Positions 6,957 through 14,403 of a DNA stretch of 18,007 nucleotides are shown piece after piece (the first letter of the stretch is position 1; the number at the start of each line of letters is the position of its first letter). The stretch is taken from the NCBI GenBank assembly GCA_020025715.1, contig JAHHRQ010000034.1, positions 1 to 18,007 on the forward strand. The letters are read 5' to 3'. The stretch comes from Oscillospiraceae bacterium. Its GTDB lineage: Bacteria; Bacillota; Clostridia; Oscillospirales; Oscillospiraceae. The notes under the pieces are model-generated. The model had not been told where the DNA came from. It saw nothing but the letters and a program-made list of their open reading frames with translations, and searched no databases. The position numbers and the translations under genes were made by a program.

Positions 6957-8066
6957 TCAATACATCATTGAGAACAACTGCGGTTTAGGCTTGTATTTAA
7001 CTCCCGATACAAGTCCCATAGCTGCAAACATCGTCATCATCGACGAGCCTCCGTAACTGAAGAACGGCAGCGTAATACCGATAACAGGAGTAATTCCAAT
7101 GCACATACCCACGTTAATAAGGGTCTGGAATATAACGGATGATGCAACGCCCATGCAAAGGAGCATATCGAAAGTTCTGCCGGAATGAATACCCACTCTG
7201 ATACAGTGAACGATAATAATAACAAGCAGAAGCAGCACTATCAGACAGCCTATCATACCCAGAGTTTCGCCTATACCGGAGAAAATAAAGTCGGTATGTT
7301 TACCGGTGAAAATAACCGGTCTGTGATCGGAATCAATTCCGGAAAAACGGCCTGAGGCAAGGGCAAGCCTACTCTGGTTTGTCTGCCAGAGTATTCCGTC
7401 GCCGCTGGGGTCAACAGTGGGGTCATAAGGAGCAACAAGTCTCTTTTTCTGATAATCTTTCAGAAAATAGTTCCACAACAGCGGCACCGACGCTGCAACT
7501 ACTGCGCCGCCTATTGCAAACCAGTACATTTTAACACCGGCTGCAAACATCATAGTGATGAAAATGCAGAGAATAATTGACGCACTACCAAGGTCGGAGG
7601 AAACCACAACTATAAGACCGAAGATGATCATAAAGTGGGCCGCCATCTGGACAAGGGACATAAAAGAGTTTAGATCCTTATATTCTTTTAGATACGTCAT
7701 TTGCTTTGCCGCAACTATAATGTATATAACCTTTATAATTTCTGACGGCTGGAAACCGATTATATTACCGAAACGAATCCAGCTCTTGTTACCGGTACCG
7801 TCATCACGGCCGAATATAACCAGCGCAACCAGCAAAGCAATGTTTATAAAGCTGAGGAATTTCCATTGATTTCCCAGAAGGTCGGCGTCAATAACCGTAA
7901 GAAGTACGAAAGCGCCAATACCGAGGAACATGGAAAAAATCTGAACTATAAGATACTTACTGGGGTTTGATACATTAGCCCCTGCACTGTGCATGCCTGA
8001 TGTAACGACATATATCATTGTGATACCGTAAATTGCACAGATACAGCACATAATCAGCAAAAACAT
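6957..8066 (-). CDS. rodA: SEDS-family peptidoglycan glycosyltransferase, RodA-like
   Basis: A polytopic membrane protein of the SEDS family (RodA/FtsW/SpoVE), which polymerises lipid II into glycan strands with a partner class B penicillin-binding protein. Motifs in order: SWIRFG with FQPSEIIKV, the DLGSA segment holding the essential Asp, HTDFIFSGIGETLG, and ITPVIGITLPFFSYGGSS near the C-terminus. The last block and the absence of division genes beside it favour RodA over FtsW or SpoVE, but not decisively. The start is uncertain. The first ATG (8066) has an AAAGGG ribosome site, yet family-like residues (KQFVKRAD) continue upstream in frame to about 8115, where GGGAAGGA occurs but no ATG, GTG or TTG follows in frame. 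A TTG at 8177 lies upstream of the predicted transcription start. The gene is divergent from tsaE. Confidence 0.9.
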   Translation of the reverse strand: MFLLIMCCICAIYGITMIYVVTSGMHSAGANVSNPSKYLIVQIFSMFLGIGAFVLLTVIDADLLGNQWKFLSFINIALLVALVIFGRDDGTGNKSWIRFGNIIGFQPSEIIKVIYIIVAAKQMTYLKEYKDLNSFMSLVQMAAHFMIIFGLIVVVSSDLGSASIILCIFITMMFAAGVKMYWFAIGGAVVAASVPLLWNYFLKDYQKKRLVAPYDPTVDPSGDGILWQTNQSRLALASGRFSGIDSDHRPVIFTGKHTDFIFSGIGETLGMIGCLIVLLLLVIIIVHCIRVGIHSGRTFDMLLCMGVASSVIFQTLINVGMCIGITPVIGITLPFFSYGGSSMMTMFAAMGLVSGVKYKPKPQLFSMMY

Positions 8067-8180
8067 ATCCGCCCTTTTAACGAACTGTTTTGCAAATGTT
8101 TTAAATTTATTTATACAAAAACACCGTCCTTCCCATAAGTGGACCTGATATACACAAAATATAAATTTCAAATTCAAGAT

Positions 8181-8209
8181 ATTTTATCATATAATTGCTC
8201 TTTACGCAA
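8181..8209 (-). promoter_or_regulatory. Candidate promoter of the RodA-like gene
   Basis: On the minus strand TTGCGT (8204-8209) and TAAAAT (8181-8186) are 17 bases apart. It overlaps the -35 box of the opposing tsaE promoter, so the two cannot easily be occupied together. Transcription would begin near 8174. Confidence 0.6.
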
Positions 8210-8230
8210 CGGCATAAACGGTGTTATAAT
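8201..8230 (+). promoter_or_regulatory. Candidate promoter of tsaE-tsaB
   Basis: TTTACG (8201-8206), 18 bases, TATAAT (8225-8230, perfect). The predicted start is about 30 bases before the tsaE ATG at 8267. Confidence 0.65.
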
Positions 8231-8266
8231 AACAAAAGTGTAAATTCTGAAATAATGGAGCAAATT

Positions 8267-8692
8267 ATGCTGACATATATTACTAAAAATGAAAAAGAGA
8301 CAGAAGCCGTAGGAGCGGAGTTTGCAAAGAATCTTCCCGGCGGCACTGTCATTGCCATGTACGGCGATCTGGGCGCGGGAAAAACTGCTTTCGTCAGGGG
8401 CATGGCTAAAGGCATGGGTCTTACCTGCCGTGTCACAAGCCCTACTTTTACCATAGTTAATGAGTATCTGGGCGAGAGAGAGCTTATACATTTTGATATG
8501 TACCGTCTCCAGAGCGCAGACGAGCTTTTCGATATAGGCTGGGAGGATTACCTTTCCAGAGGTGCCATATGTGCAGTAGAGTGGAGCGAGAATGTCCGCG
8601 ATGCCTTCACAGGGGACGAAATCACTCTTAACATTGAAAAGCTTGATGATAACACAAGAAAAATTACTATTGAGGGGGCAGGAATATGCTGA
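8267..8692 (+). CDS. tsaE: tRNA t6A biosynthesis ATPase TsaE
   Basis: A 141-residue P-loop ATPase that supports the TsaB-TsaD complex transferring threonylcarbamoyl to A37 of ANN-decoding tRNAs. Visible motifs are Walker A GDLGAGKT (33-40), the family-specific SPTFTIVNEY (58-67), HFDMYRL (75-81) and VEWSEN (104-109). The length is normal for the family. The ATG at 8267 is preferred, with GGAG 6 bases before it; an in-frame ATG at 8255 lacks a ribosome site. The gene overlaps tsaB by 7 bases, so the two are translationally coupled. The usual third and fourth genes of this Firmicute cluster (rimI, tsaD) do not follow and must lie elsewhere. Confidence 0.95.
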   Translation: MLTYITKNEKETEAVGAEFAKNLPGGTVIAMYGDLGAGKTAFVRGMAKGMGLTCRVTSPTFTIVNEYLGERELIHFDMYRLQSADELFDIGWEDYLSRGAICAVEWSENVRDAFTGDEITLNIEKLDDNTRKITIEGAGIC

Positions 8693-9381
8693 CATTAGCT
8701 TTTGAATCATCCGCAAAGGCGGCCTCTGTGGCTCTTTGCGACGGGGAGAAACTTATCTCTCAGTATACCCAGTGCAGCGCCCTCACTCACAGCCGCACCC
8801 TTCTGCCTATGGCAGAGGACATGCTGAAAAATGCAGAGGTGTCCTTAAAGGATGTGGAGCTTATAGCCGTTGCCCATGGCCCCGGTTCATTCACCGGCAT
8901 AAGAATCGGTGTTTCCACCGTCAAGGGTCTTGCATGGGCCGCCGATAAGCCCTGCATAGGTGTCTCCACTCTTGAGGCTATGGCATGGCACGGTCTCGCC
9001 GTGGGCGGATACATCTGCCCTGTTATGGATGCAAGACGCAGTCAGGTTTATAACGCCCTTTTCGAGATAAAGGACGGAAAGCCTCAGCGTCTCACCGAGG
9101 ACAGACCCATAGCACTCTCTGAGCTTGCAGAAGAGGTCCGCGCCTTAAATGCACCTGTTTTCCTTGTAGGTGACGGTGCAGAACTGTGCGAAAAGTATTT
9201 TAAGGAAAATAATATTCCCTGCCGTATAGCTCCCGAAAATCTCCGCTGGCAGAGCGCATGGGGTGTTGCCATGGCAGCCATGGACAAAACTCCCGGCAAT
9301 GCTGACAGCCTTCTGCCTGTTTACCTCCGTCTGTCTCAGGCAGAGCGTGAAAGACAGGAGCGCATGGAGAAGGAAAAATAA
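8686..9381 (+). CDS. tsaB: tRNA t6A biosynthesis scaffold protein TsaB
   Basis: A 231-residue ASKHA-fold protein that dimerises with TsaD for t6A modification of tRNA. The N-terminus MLTLAFESSAKAASVAL is the family's first strand and phosphate-loop relic. HGPGSFTGIRIG (64-75) and the following GLAWAADKP are diagnostic, as is the C-terminal PVYLR. The ribosome site GGGGGCAGGA lies inside the end of tsaE. The charged C-terminus (QAERERQERMEKEK) is typical of the clostridial versions. No terminator is visible in the 112 bases before upp, so read-through into upp is possible. Confidence 0.95.
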   Translation: MLTLAFESSAKAASVALCDGEKLISQYTQCSALTHSRTLLPMAEDMLKNAEVSLKDVELIAVAHGPGSFTGIRIGVSTVKGLAWAADKPCIGVSTLEAMAWHGLAVGGYICPVMDARRSQVYNALFEIKDGKPQRLTEDRPIALSELAEEVRALNAPVFLVGDGAELCEKYFKENNIPCRIAPENLRWQSAWGVAMAAMDKTPGNADSLLPVYLRLSQAERERQERMEKEK

Positions 9382-9493
9382 AGTATTTTCTCCCTTTCGC
9401 CCGCTTCTGTGAGCCTGAGGGTTTAAAAATTATATAATTTGCGGTCTAAGCCCTCTAAAGCTTCTGCCGCTATTAAAGAAGGAGAACGAAAAC

Positions 9494-10123
9494 ATGAGTA
9501 AATTATGCGTATTCGACCATCCCCTTATTCAGCATAAGCTGTCTATCATGCGCGACAAGAGAACCAGTGTTAAAGAGTTCCGTGAGATTGTATCTGAAAT
9601 TGCAATGCTGATGTGCTATGAGGCAACCCGCGACCTGCCTCTGGAAGAGGTTGATGTTGAGACCCCCGTTGCCGTTGCAAAGTGCCGCCGCATTTCCGGA
9701 AAGAAACTGGCAGTTGTCCCCATACTCCGTGCAGGTCTCGGCATGGTTGACGGTATGGTCAATATGATGCCTAACGTAAAGGTCGGCCACATCGGTCTTT
9801 TCCGTGACCCCAAGACTCTGGAGCCGGTAAAATACTACTTCAAGATGCCCCCCGATATTCAGGAGCGCGACGTTATCGTTGTTGACCCCATGCTGGCCAC
9901 CGGCGGTTCCGCTTCTGCTGCAATCACCTTCCTTAAAGAGGACGGCGTAAAGCACATTAAGCTTATGTGCCTTATCGGTGCTCCCGAAGGCGTAAAGCGT
10001 ATGCAGGAGGATCACCCCGACGTTGACATTTATATTGCCGCTCTGGATGACCACCTGAACGAAAATGGTTACATTGTCCCCGGTCTGGGCGACGCAGGCG
10101 ACCGTATTTTCGGTACCAAGTAA
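9494..10123 (+). CDS. upp: Uracil phosphoribosyltransferase
   Basis: A 209-residue soluble enzyme converting uracil and PRPP to UMP in pyrimidine salvage. The PRPP-binding loop VVDPMLATGGSA is at 129-140 and the uracil-binding segment YIVPGLGDAGDR at 193-204. The N-terminal HPLIQHKLSIMRD and LRAGLGM are also family hallmarks. The length equals that of well-known bacterial Upp proteins. AAGGAG sits about 9 bases before the ATG. A TATAAT at 9433-9438 could be the -10 of its own promoter, but no good -35 stands at the right distance, so it may also be read from the tsaEB transcript. It ends in a strong terminator. Confidence 0.97.
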   Translation: MSKLCVFDHPLIQHKLSIMRDKRTSVKEFREIVSEIAMLMCYEATRDLPLEEVDVETPVAVAKCRRISGKKLAVVPILRAGLGMVDGMVNMMPNVKVGHIGLFRDPKTLEPVKYYFKMPPDIQERDVIVVDPMLATGGSASAAITFLKEDGVKHIKLMCLIGAPEGVKRMQEDHPDVDIYIAALDDHLNENGYIVPGLGDAGDRIFGTK

Positions 10124-10145
10124 TCTTATCTGAACTAAATATTGA

Positions 10146-10177
10146 AAATACCGGAGAGTATACTCTCCGGTATTTTT
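10146..10177 (+). terminator. Intrinsic terminator of upp
   Basis: A perfect 15-bp inverted repeat (aaataccggagagta / tactctccggtattt, 10146-10175) continues into a T-run. It starts about 23 bases after the upp stop. Flanking A residues allow weak function on the opposite strand too. Confidence 0.92.
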
Positions 10178-10186
10178 GCATATAAG

Positions 10187-10220
10187 AAAAGCGGTGCGGC
10201 CTTTAAAAGGCTGCACCGCT
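10187..10220 (-). terminator. Terminator of the rpiB-glycoside hydrolase operon
   Basis: Arms agcggtgc (10190-10197) and gcaccgct (10213-10220) pair, and an inner gcctt/aaggc part extends the stem across one wobble pair. The minus-strand side is followed by TTTTCTT. It begins 7 bases after the stop of the minus-strand gene at 10227. Confidence 0.85.
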
Positions 10221-10226
10221 GAAATT

Positions 10227-11417
10227 TTAGCTTTTTTTCTCTATTTCCTTATCTATCAGCACCCATGACACATTCTCTTTATCCGGCGGCAGGTTATTTA
10301 TAACCACCGGGATAAATCTGTCGCTGACGTTTCCGGTAAGCACGCTGCTCTGAACATCGCTTACATTATATGCGTATGCAGCCTTATCAGTGGGGAAATA
10401 AACCCTGTCATAAAGCTTAAAGAGCAAGGTTGCATCCTGACCGGTTTTCTCATCCGCCTTTACAAGAGAGCGTGTAGAGTTTGTATAAATGGAAAGGACT
10501 CCGTCCTTGTCCCGAAGCTGGTTTGCAACATAGACTGCAAAACCGCAGACTGCGTTAACAGGTCCGGGCGTTGTGGACATTTCAACTGAATACATGAAGT
10601 CCGGCATGGGCTGACCGCTGGGGTCTTTGGGAGGTTCGCTCTTGTCGCCCTCTTCTCTGACTATTACAGGATGCACCACATCTGCCAGAACCACTTCATC
10701 AAAGCCCATTGCATAAAGCTCCCGCACCAGCTCCACGGCATAATTTCTCACGTCCAGACTGTACGGGTCAAGCCAGAGGCCGGCATCATCAGTATAGTTT
10801 GTGCCGTAGGGAGTTTTAAGCGCAACGCTCATGCTGCGGGAAGCATAGGCATTATCCACACAGCAGCTTATCTGAGCCACAAGATATGTGCCGTTTTCCT
10901 TAAGTTTTTTAATCTGTGCCTGAATACGGTCAGAAACCTCAGGGGAAGCAGACATACCATAACCCAAAGCCGCCTGAGACTGAGAGTTAAACATAAGAAG
11001 TCCTGAACGGGGCTTCATCTCCAGCACCAGTGCGTTACCGGTTTTAAGACGCTCTGCATACTCTGCAAGCTTTTCCTCCGTAATATTTTCAGCGGGAACA
11101 AAAATTGCTCTCAGGGGCTGAACTTCTTTAATTTTTGCCGGTTTTACTCTTGAATAATCCGGCGGGTCCATTACTATTTCTGTATCAACGGCGGCAAACT
11201 CCTTCTTTCCCCCATCCATACCGGATGAAGCAGAAGAACCGTCGCTCAAAATAGGCAGCTCAACACTTACGCCGTCCTTGGTAACGACAGCGTATTTCTG
11301 CATTCCGTAGAAGCTGACTATAACAAGCGCCAGAACTGCCAGAGCCACGGCAAAGGGAACCAGAGCGTAGTTACGCTTTTTTCGTCTGCCTTTGTAAAAT
11401 TCTGATTTTCTTGCCAA
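10227..11417 (-). CDS. Membrane-anchored putative glycoside hydrolase (DUF4015-like)
   Basis: A 396-residue protein with a basic cytosolic N-terminus (RKSEFYKGRRKKR), one membrane segment at about 19-38, a Ser/Gly-rich linker and an extracellular domain from about residue 100. The domain resembles the DUF4015 putative glycoside hydrolases, predicted TIM barrels. Key pieces are PLRAIFVPAENITEEKLAEY, AGLWLDPYSLDVRNYAVEL (212-230) and GFDEVVLADVVHP (238-250), where the Asp residues on strand ends are candidate catalytic positions. The substrate is unknown; a cell-wall or exopolysaccharide glycan is plausible. The start is a TTG at 11417, supported by AAGGAG six bases upstream and no better in-frame codon. 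It follows rpiB by 42 bases on the same strand and probably shares its transcript. Confidence 0.85.
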   Translation of the reverse strand: MARKSEFYKGRRKKRNYALVPFAVALAVLALVIVSFYGMQKYAVVTKDGVSVELPILSDGSSASSGMDGGKKEFAAVDTEIVMDPPDYSRVKPAKIKEVQPLRAIFVPAENITEEKLAEYAERLKTGNALVLEMKPRSGLLMFNSQSQAALGYGMSASPEVSDRIQAQIKKLKENGTYLVAQISCCVDNAYASRSMSVALKTPYGTNYTDDAGLWLDPYSLDVRNYAVELVRELYAMGFDEVVLADVVHPVIVREEGDKSEPPKDPSGQPMPDFMYSVEMSTTPGPVNAVCGFAVYVANQLRDKDGVLSIYTNSTRSLVKADEKTGQDATLLFKLYDRVYFPTDKAAYAYNVSDVQSSVLTGNVSDRFIPVVINNLPPDKENVSWVLIDKEIEKKS

Positions 11418-11459
11418 ATTTTTCTCCTTCCGCTCCGCCTAAGCGAAGTTTAATTAAGC

Positions 11460-11888
11460 TCAGCCCTCTATTTTGGCTATGCGGCGAATGTGCCGCTCCT
11501 CATTGGAGAAGGGAGTGTCAAGGAAGGTATCCACTATTTTAAGTGCAAGACCCTGTCCCAGCACTCTGCCGCCCATGGCGAGGATGTTGGCATTATTGTG
11601 AAGTCTTGTAGCCTCGGCGGTGAAGCAGTCAGTGCAGAGAGCAGCACGGACGCCGGGGACTTTGTTTGCGGCAATGGAAATGCCTATACCGGTACCGCAG
11701 ATAACGATACCTCTTTCGTACTCTCCGGAAGCCACGGCTTCGCCTACGGCTCTGCCGTATTCAGGGTAGTCACAGCTTTCCTCTGAATAGCATCCGAAAT
11801 CCTTATATTCAAGGCCTCTCTCTTTAAGATGGGCCATAACAGCCTGCTTTAATTCGTATCCACCGTGGTCACTGCCTATTGCAATCAT
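11460..11888 (-). CDS. rpiB: Ribose-5-phosphate isomerase B
   Basis: A 142-residue RpiB/LacAB-family isomerase interconverting ribose 5-phosphate and ribulose 5-phosphate in the pentose phosphate pathway. The N-terminal IGSDHGGYELK carries the conserved Asp7-His8 pair. The catalytic Cys64 sits in ICGTGIGISIAANK, and the ALCTDCFTAEATRLHNNANI and MGGRVLG segments are typical. Galactose-6-phosphate isomerase subunits share this fold, but a single free-standing gene of this kind is usually RpiB. GGAGGT lies 8 bases before the ATG, and a good promoter stands upstream. It is first in a two-gene minus-strand operon. Confidence 0.95.
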   Translation of the reverse strand: MIAIGSDHGGYELKQAVMAHLKERGLEYKDFGCYSEESCDYPEYGRAVGEAVASGEYERGIVICGTGIGISIAANKVPGVRAALCTDCFTAEATRLHNNANILAMGGRVLGQGLALKIVDTFLDTPFSNEERHIRRIAKIEG

Positions 11889-11916
11889 TTTTTATTACCT
11901 CCGACATTTTTTTACT

Positions 11917-11945
11917 ATTTTACCACCATATCGAAAAAGGTTCAA
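11917..11945 (-). promoter_or_regulatory. Promoter of rpiB
   Basis: On the minus strand TTGAAC (11940-11945), 17 bases, TAAAAT (11917-11922). Transcription would start near 11910, about 22 bases before the ATG. Confidence 0.72.
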
Positions 11946-11977
11946 GTCTGCGATTTGTAAAAACTTATCTGTCCCGA

Positions 11978-12006
11978 TTGCTTTCCATTTTTCGACATGT
12001 TATAAT
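11978..12006 (+). promoter_or_regulatory. Promoter of the 12054-14299 operon
   Basis: TTGCTT (11978-11983), 17 bases, TATAAT (12001-12006, perfect). Its -35 lies 32 bases from that of the divergent rpiB promoter. Confidence 0.78.
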
Positions 12007-12053
12007 TGCTGTGTGTTTCAGGAGCCTTTTCTATTTAAAAAGGAGATTTTTCC

Positions 12054-12290
12054 ATGGATATTTTAACCATAATATTATATTTTATTGCAGTCATTATATT
12101 TTTTGTTGTTGACTATTTTGTTGCAAAAGAGTTTTACATTGCATCTGCAATGAAAGGCTGGTCTGAAAAAAAATATTTCTGGTTATCATTTTTCCTGCTT
12201 TTTGTAGGTTACATTTTAGTTGCCGCTCTGCCCGACAGAGGCGGCAGAGATATGGACTCGTTTTACAGCGATGATCTGCCCGACATCTGA
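12054..12290 (+). CDS. Small two-helix membrane protein, unknown function
   Basis: A 78-residue protein with hydrophobic segments at about 4-24 and 41-57. The middle MKGWSEKKYFWLSFFLLF and the following ALPDR (58-62) resemble a recurrent small membrane protein type in clostridia, ending in an acidic tail (DSFYSDDLPDI). I know of no assigned function. AAAAAGGAG is well placed before the ATG, and a strong promoter precedes it. It is the first gene of an operon with the zinc-ribbon/repeat protein 14 bases downstream, so the two may act together at the membrane. Confidence 0.85.
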   Translation: MDILTIILYFIAVIIFFVVDYFVAKEFYIASAMKGWSEKKYFWLSFFLLFVGYILVAALPDRGGRDMDSFYSDDLPDI

Positions 12291-12304
12291 GAGGAGGGGT
12301 TTTT

Positions 12305-14299
12305 ATGTCTGAACGTTATACAAAGCTATTCAGCCTTGAGAAAGACCTGTTTTGCCCCGGCTCCCCTCTTATCATCAGCGCCGGCGCGCTGCTGATGGAT
12401 AATTATTCCAAAAATCTGTTGGCTCAGCTGAAATTCAAGAGCATTGAGGATAAAGTAATAAGCTCTGTTAAAATCAGCATAAGCATGCTGGACAGCGCAG
12501 GACGGGAGCTTGGTGCTCCGGCAGAATATCAGTATCTGGATCTGAATATAGGCAGAGACGGGGAGTTCGGTCAGAAGCACGCCTTTGTGCTTCAAAGTCC
12601 CAATGTCCGCTCATACAGAGTGGCAGTTACCGAAATATTATACGATGATTACAGTCACTGGGTGTGGGACGGAAGCCCATGGCAGCCCCTTAATCCCATA
12701 GAAAAACTTACCGACGCTCTGGGCGATGAGGAGCTTGCCTCTCAGTACCGCGTCCGTTACGGTCTTGACTGTGAGTTTGAACCTCAGGAGCAGCAGGGCT
12801 TGTGGTTCTGCACCTGCGGAGCCGTAAACCATGTTGATGAGCGAAGCTGTCACAGCTGCCACAGGGTATATTCTGCTCTCAGGGATGTAAATGTAGATTC
12901 CCTCAGCCGTGAATGTGCCGAAAGGCTTAAATACGAGGACGAACAGCATAAGGAAAAAGAGGAAGTTACCATTGAAAAGCGGAAAAACCGCCGTTCCAAT
13001 TATCTTGTTCTCGTTCCCATTATAATTATACTTGCCCTTGTTATCGCCTTTGTCCCCCGTGAGGTAAAAAAAGCCAGAGCTTATTCGGCAGCGGAAACCC
13101 TGCTCGAAGAAGGGAAATACGATGAGGCCGAGAGCGCATTTGAAGCTCTGGGAAATTACAGAGGCAGTGCTTCACAGGCGAAAAAGAGCGTTCCATATGA
13201 AAAAGCTGTTGATATTATGGAGTATGCCGAAAAGGGCGACTCCGCGGGACTTAAAATTATCGGTGTAAGCCTTTCATCCCTTACCGAGGATGATAATATT
13301 TCTCTCATTCTCTACGAAGCTGCGGCAGAGCGCTTTGCCTCCATGGGTGATTATAAAGACAGCGTTAAAAATGCCGAGCTCTGCAACGCCGCAATAGACA
13401 GTATAAATACCGCAAAGCTCCAGAGCATATATGATGAAAATGCAGAGCTTTTAAAGCAGCAGCACTATCTTGCCGCCCGTGACGGCTTTGCGGCTCTGGG
13501 TGATTTTTCCGACAGTGCCGCAATGGTAAAGGAATCAATATATCAGAAAGCAGTCGCCCTTTATAATTTCATGGAAAAGCATGATATACGGGGCGTTTCC
13601 GCAAAGCTGAGTACCGACACGGAAACTCCAAGCAAATTTTCGCTTTCCAAGGATGATGCTCTGAGACGGCCCGACGGCTTTGTTACCGACCTAAAAACTG
13701 CCTGCGGTCACGACAAGGCAGATATTTCTCTGGACGAAACCACTCCCGATGAATTTCTCCCCTATCAGGATGCGTTAACCGCACTATTTAAATCTCTGGG
13801 AGATTATAAGGACAGCGACAAGTACATCTCCAAAATTGCCGACCTATGCGACTATACAAAAGATTTCTTCATTCTTGTTAATGACGGCAATGTTCAGGGT
13901 GCATATGACTGGCTCAATGCCTACGAGGATGAGTTTGAAAACAGAGAGCGCTGGCTTGAGCTTTTACAGCTCTACATGCCATTCTGTGACACATGGGAGT
14001 TTTCAACCGGTGATCCCACTTTGGTTTATACCGCTGCTTCCGCCACCAAGGAGGTCAAATCCTTTACAAGCTCCGTAGTTGTGGGGCTTGACACCGTTAC
14101 TCTGAGACTGCATATTGCAGAGGAAGAGGAATACGACATTGAATTTACAGCCCCTGCCGGCGAGGTCGGCTTTAGTAAATCCGACCATCCACCCTACACC
14201 TACTATGCGGCAATTTCAGTGCTTAAAAGACTTGCTCTTATGAAGTATGATTCATCGGGAGCTATGATAAGCTCCTGCGATTTTTCGCGGGCAGGCTGA
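12305..14299 (+). CDS. Membrane protein with zinc-ribbon-like motif and LGDYKDS-type repeats
   Basis: A 664-residue protein of unknown function with a clear modular build. Residues 1-160 form a beta-rich N-domain (SLEKDLFCPGSPLIISAGAL, then strands). CTCG (169-172) and CHSC (182-185) give four Cys spaced like a zinc ribbon. After a charged linker, one membrane helix lies at about 233-250. The part beyond it has four helical repeats centred on ALGNYRGSA (281-289), SMGDYKDSV (346-354), ALGDFSDSA (397-405) and SLGDYKDSD (497-505), a TPR-like repeat common in Firmicute zinc-ribbon membrane proteins, and ends in a beta-rich domain (about 560-664). With no signal peptide, the N-domain and ribbon are probably cytosolic and the repeats outside. 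AGGAGGGG precedes the ATG. It is co-transcribed with the small membrane protein upstream. Confidence 0.85.
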   Translation: MSERYTKLFSLEKDLFCPGSPLIISAGALLMDNYSKNLLAQLKFKSIEDKVISSVKISISMLDSAGRELGAPAEYQYLDLNIGRDGEFGQKHAFVLQSPNVRSYRVAVTEILYDDYSHWVWDGSPWQPLNPIEKLTDALGDEELASQYRVRYGLDCEFEPQEQQGLWFCTCGAVNHVDERSCHSCHRVYSALRDVNVDSLSRECAERLKYEDEQHKEKEEVTIEKRKNRRSNYLVLVPIIIILALVIAFVPREVKKARAYSAAETLLEEGKYDEAESAFEALGNYRGSASQAKKSVPYEKAVDIMEYAEKGDSAGLKIIGVSLSSLTEDDNISLILYEAAAERFASMGDYKDSVKNAELCNAAIDSINTAKLQSIYDENAELLKQQHYLAARDGFAALGDFSDSAAMVKESIYQKAVALYNFMEKHDIRGVSAKLSTDTETPSKFSLSKDDALRRPDGFVTDLKTACGHDKADISLDETTPDEFLPYQDALTALFKSLGDYKDSDKYISKIADLCDYTKDFFILVNDGNVQGAYDWLNAYEDEFENRERWLELLQLYMPFCDTWEFSTGDPTLVYTAASATKEVKSFTSSVVVGLDTVTLRLHIAEEEEYDIEFTAPAGEVGFSKSDHPPYTYYAAISVLKRLALMKYDSSGAMISSCDFSRAG

Positions 14300-14304
14300 G
14301 TTTT

Positions 14305-14331
14305 GCAAAGGAACTGTAAACATTCCTTTGC
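14305..14331 (+). terminator. Hairpin after the zinc-ribbon/repeat gene
   Basis: A 9-bp perfect stem (gcaaaggaa / ttcctttgc) with a 9-base loop begins 6 bases after the stop at 14299. There is no T-run after it, so it is either a weak terminator or an mRNA-stabilising stem before the next gene. Confidence 0.45.
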
Positions 14332-14370
14332 GCCTATTGACTAAAACTGAATACAAGCTTAATATTTAAG

Positions 14371-14376
14371 TATAAT
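14371..14376 (+). promoter_or_regulatory. Possible -10 box for the 14404 gene
   Basis: A perfect TATAAT lies about 27 bases before the ATG but lacks a good -35 at 17 bases. A TTGACT at 14337-14342 pairs instead, at 17 bases, with TAATAT (14360-14365). Either could serve. Confidence 0.4.
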
Positions 14377-14403
14377 ATTCATCGAAAGGTTTAACGCAGG
14401 CAT

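Noticed and set aside
8067..8177. TTG at 8177 as start of the RodA-like gene
   Set aside because: No ribosome site, and it lies upstream of the start predicted from the TTGCGT/TAAAAT promoter. The coding signal within the interval is noted as a finding instead.
8174..8716. Minus-strand open frame over tsaE
   Set aside because: Antisense to tsaE, which has all its motifs; no start signals.
9503..10216. Minus-strand open frame of 237 codons over upp
   Set aside because: Antisense to a certain upp gene; no family features, and it runs through the upp terminator.
14337..14376. TTGACT with TATAAT as a promoter pair
   Set aside because: The boxes are 28 bases apart, too far for sigma-A; only alternative pairings were listed.
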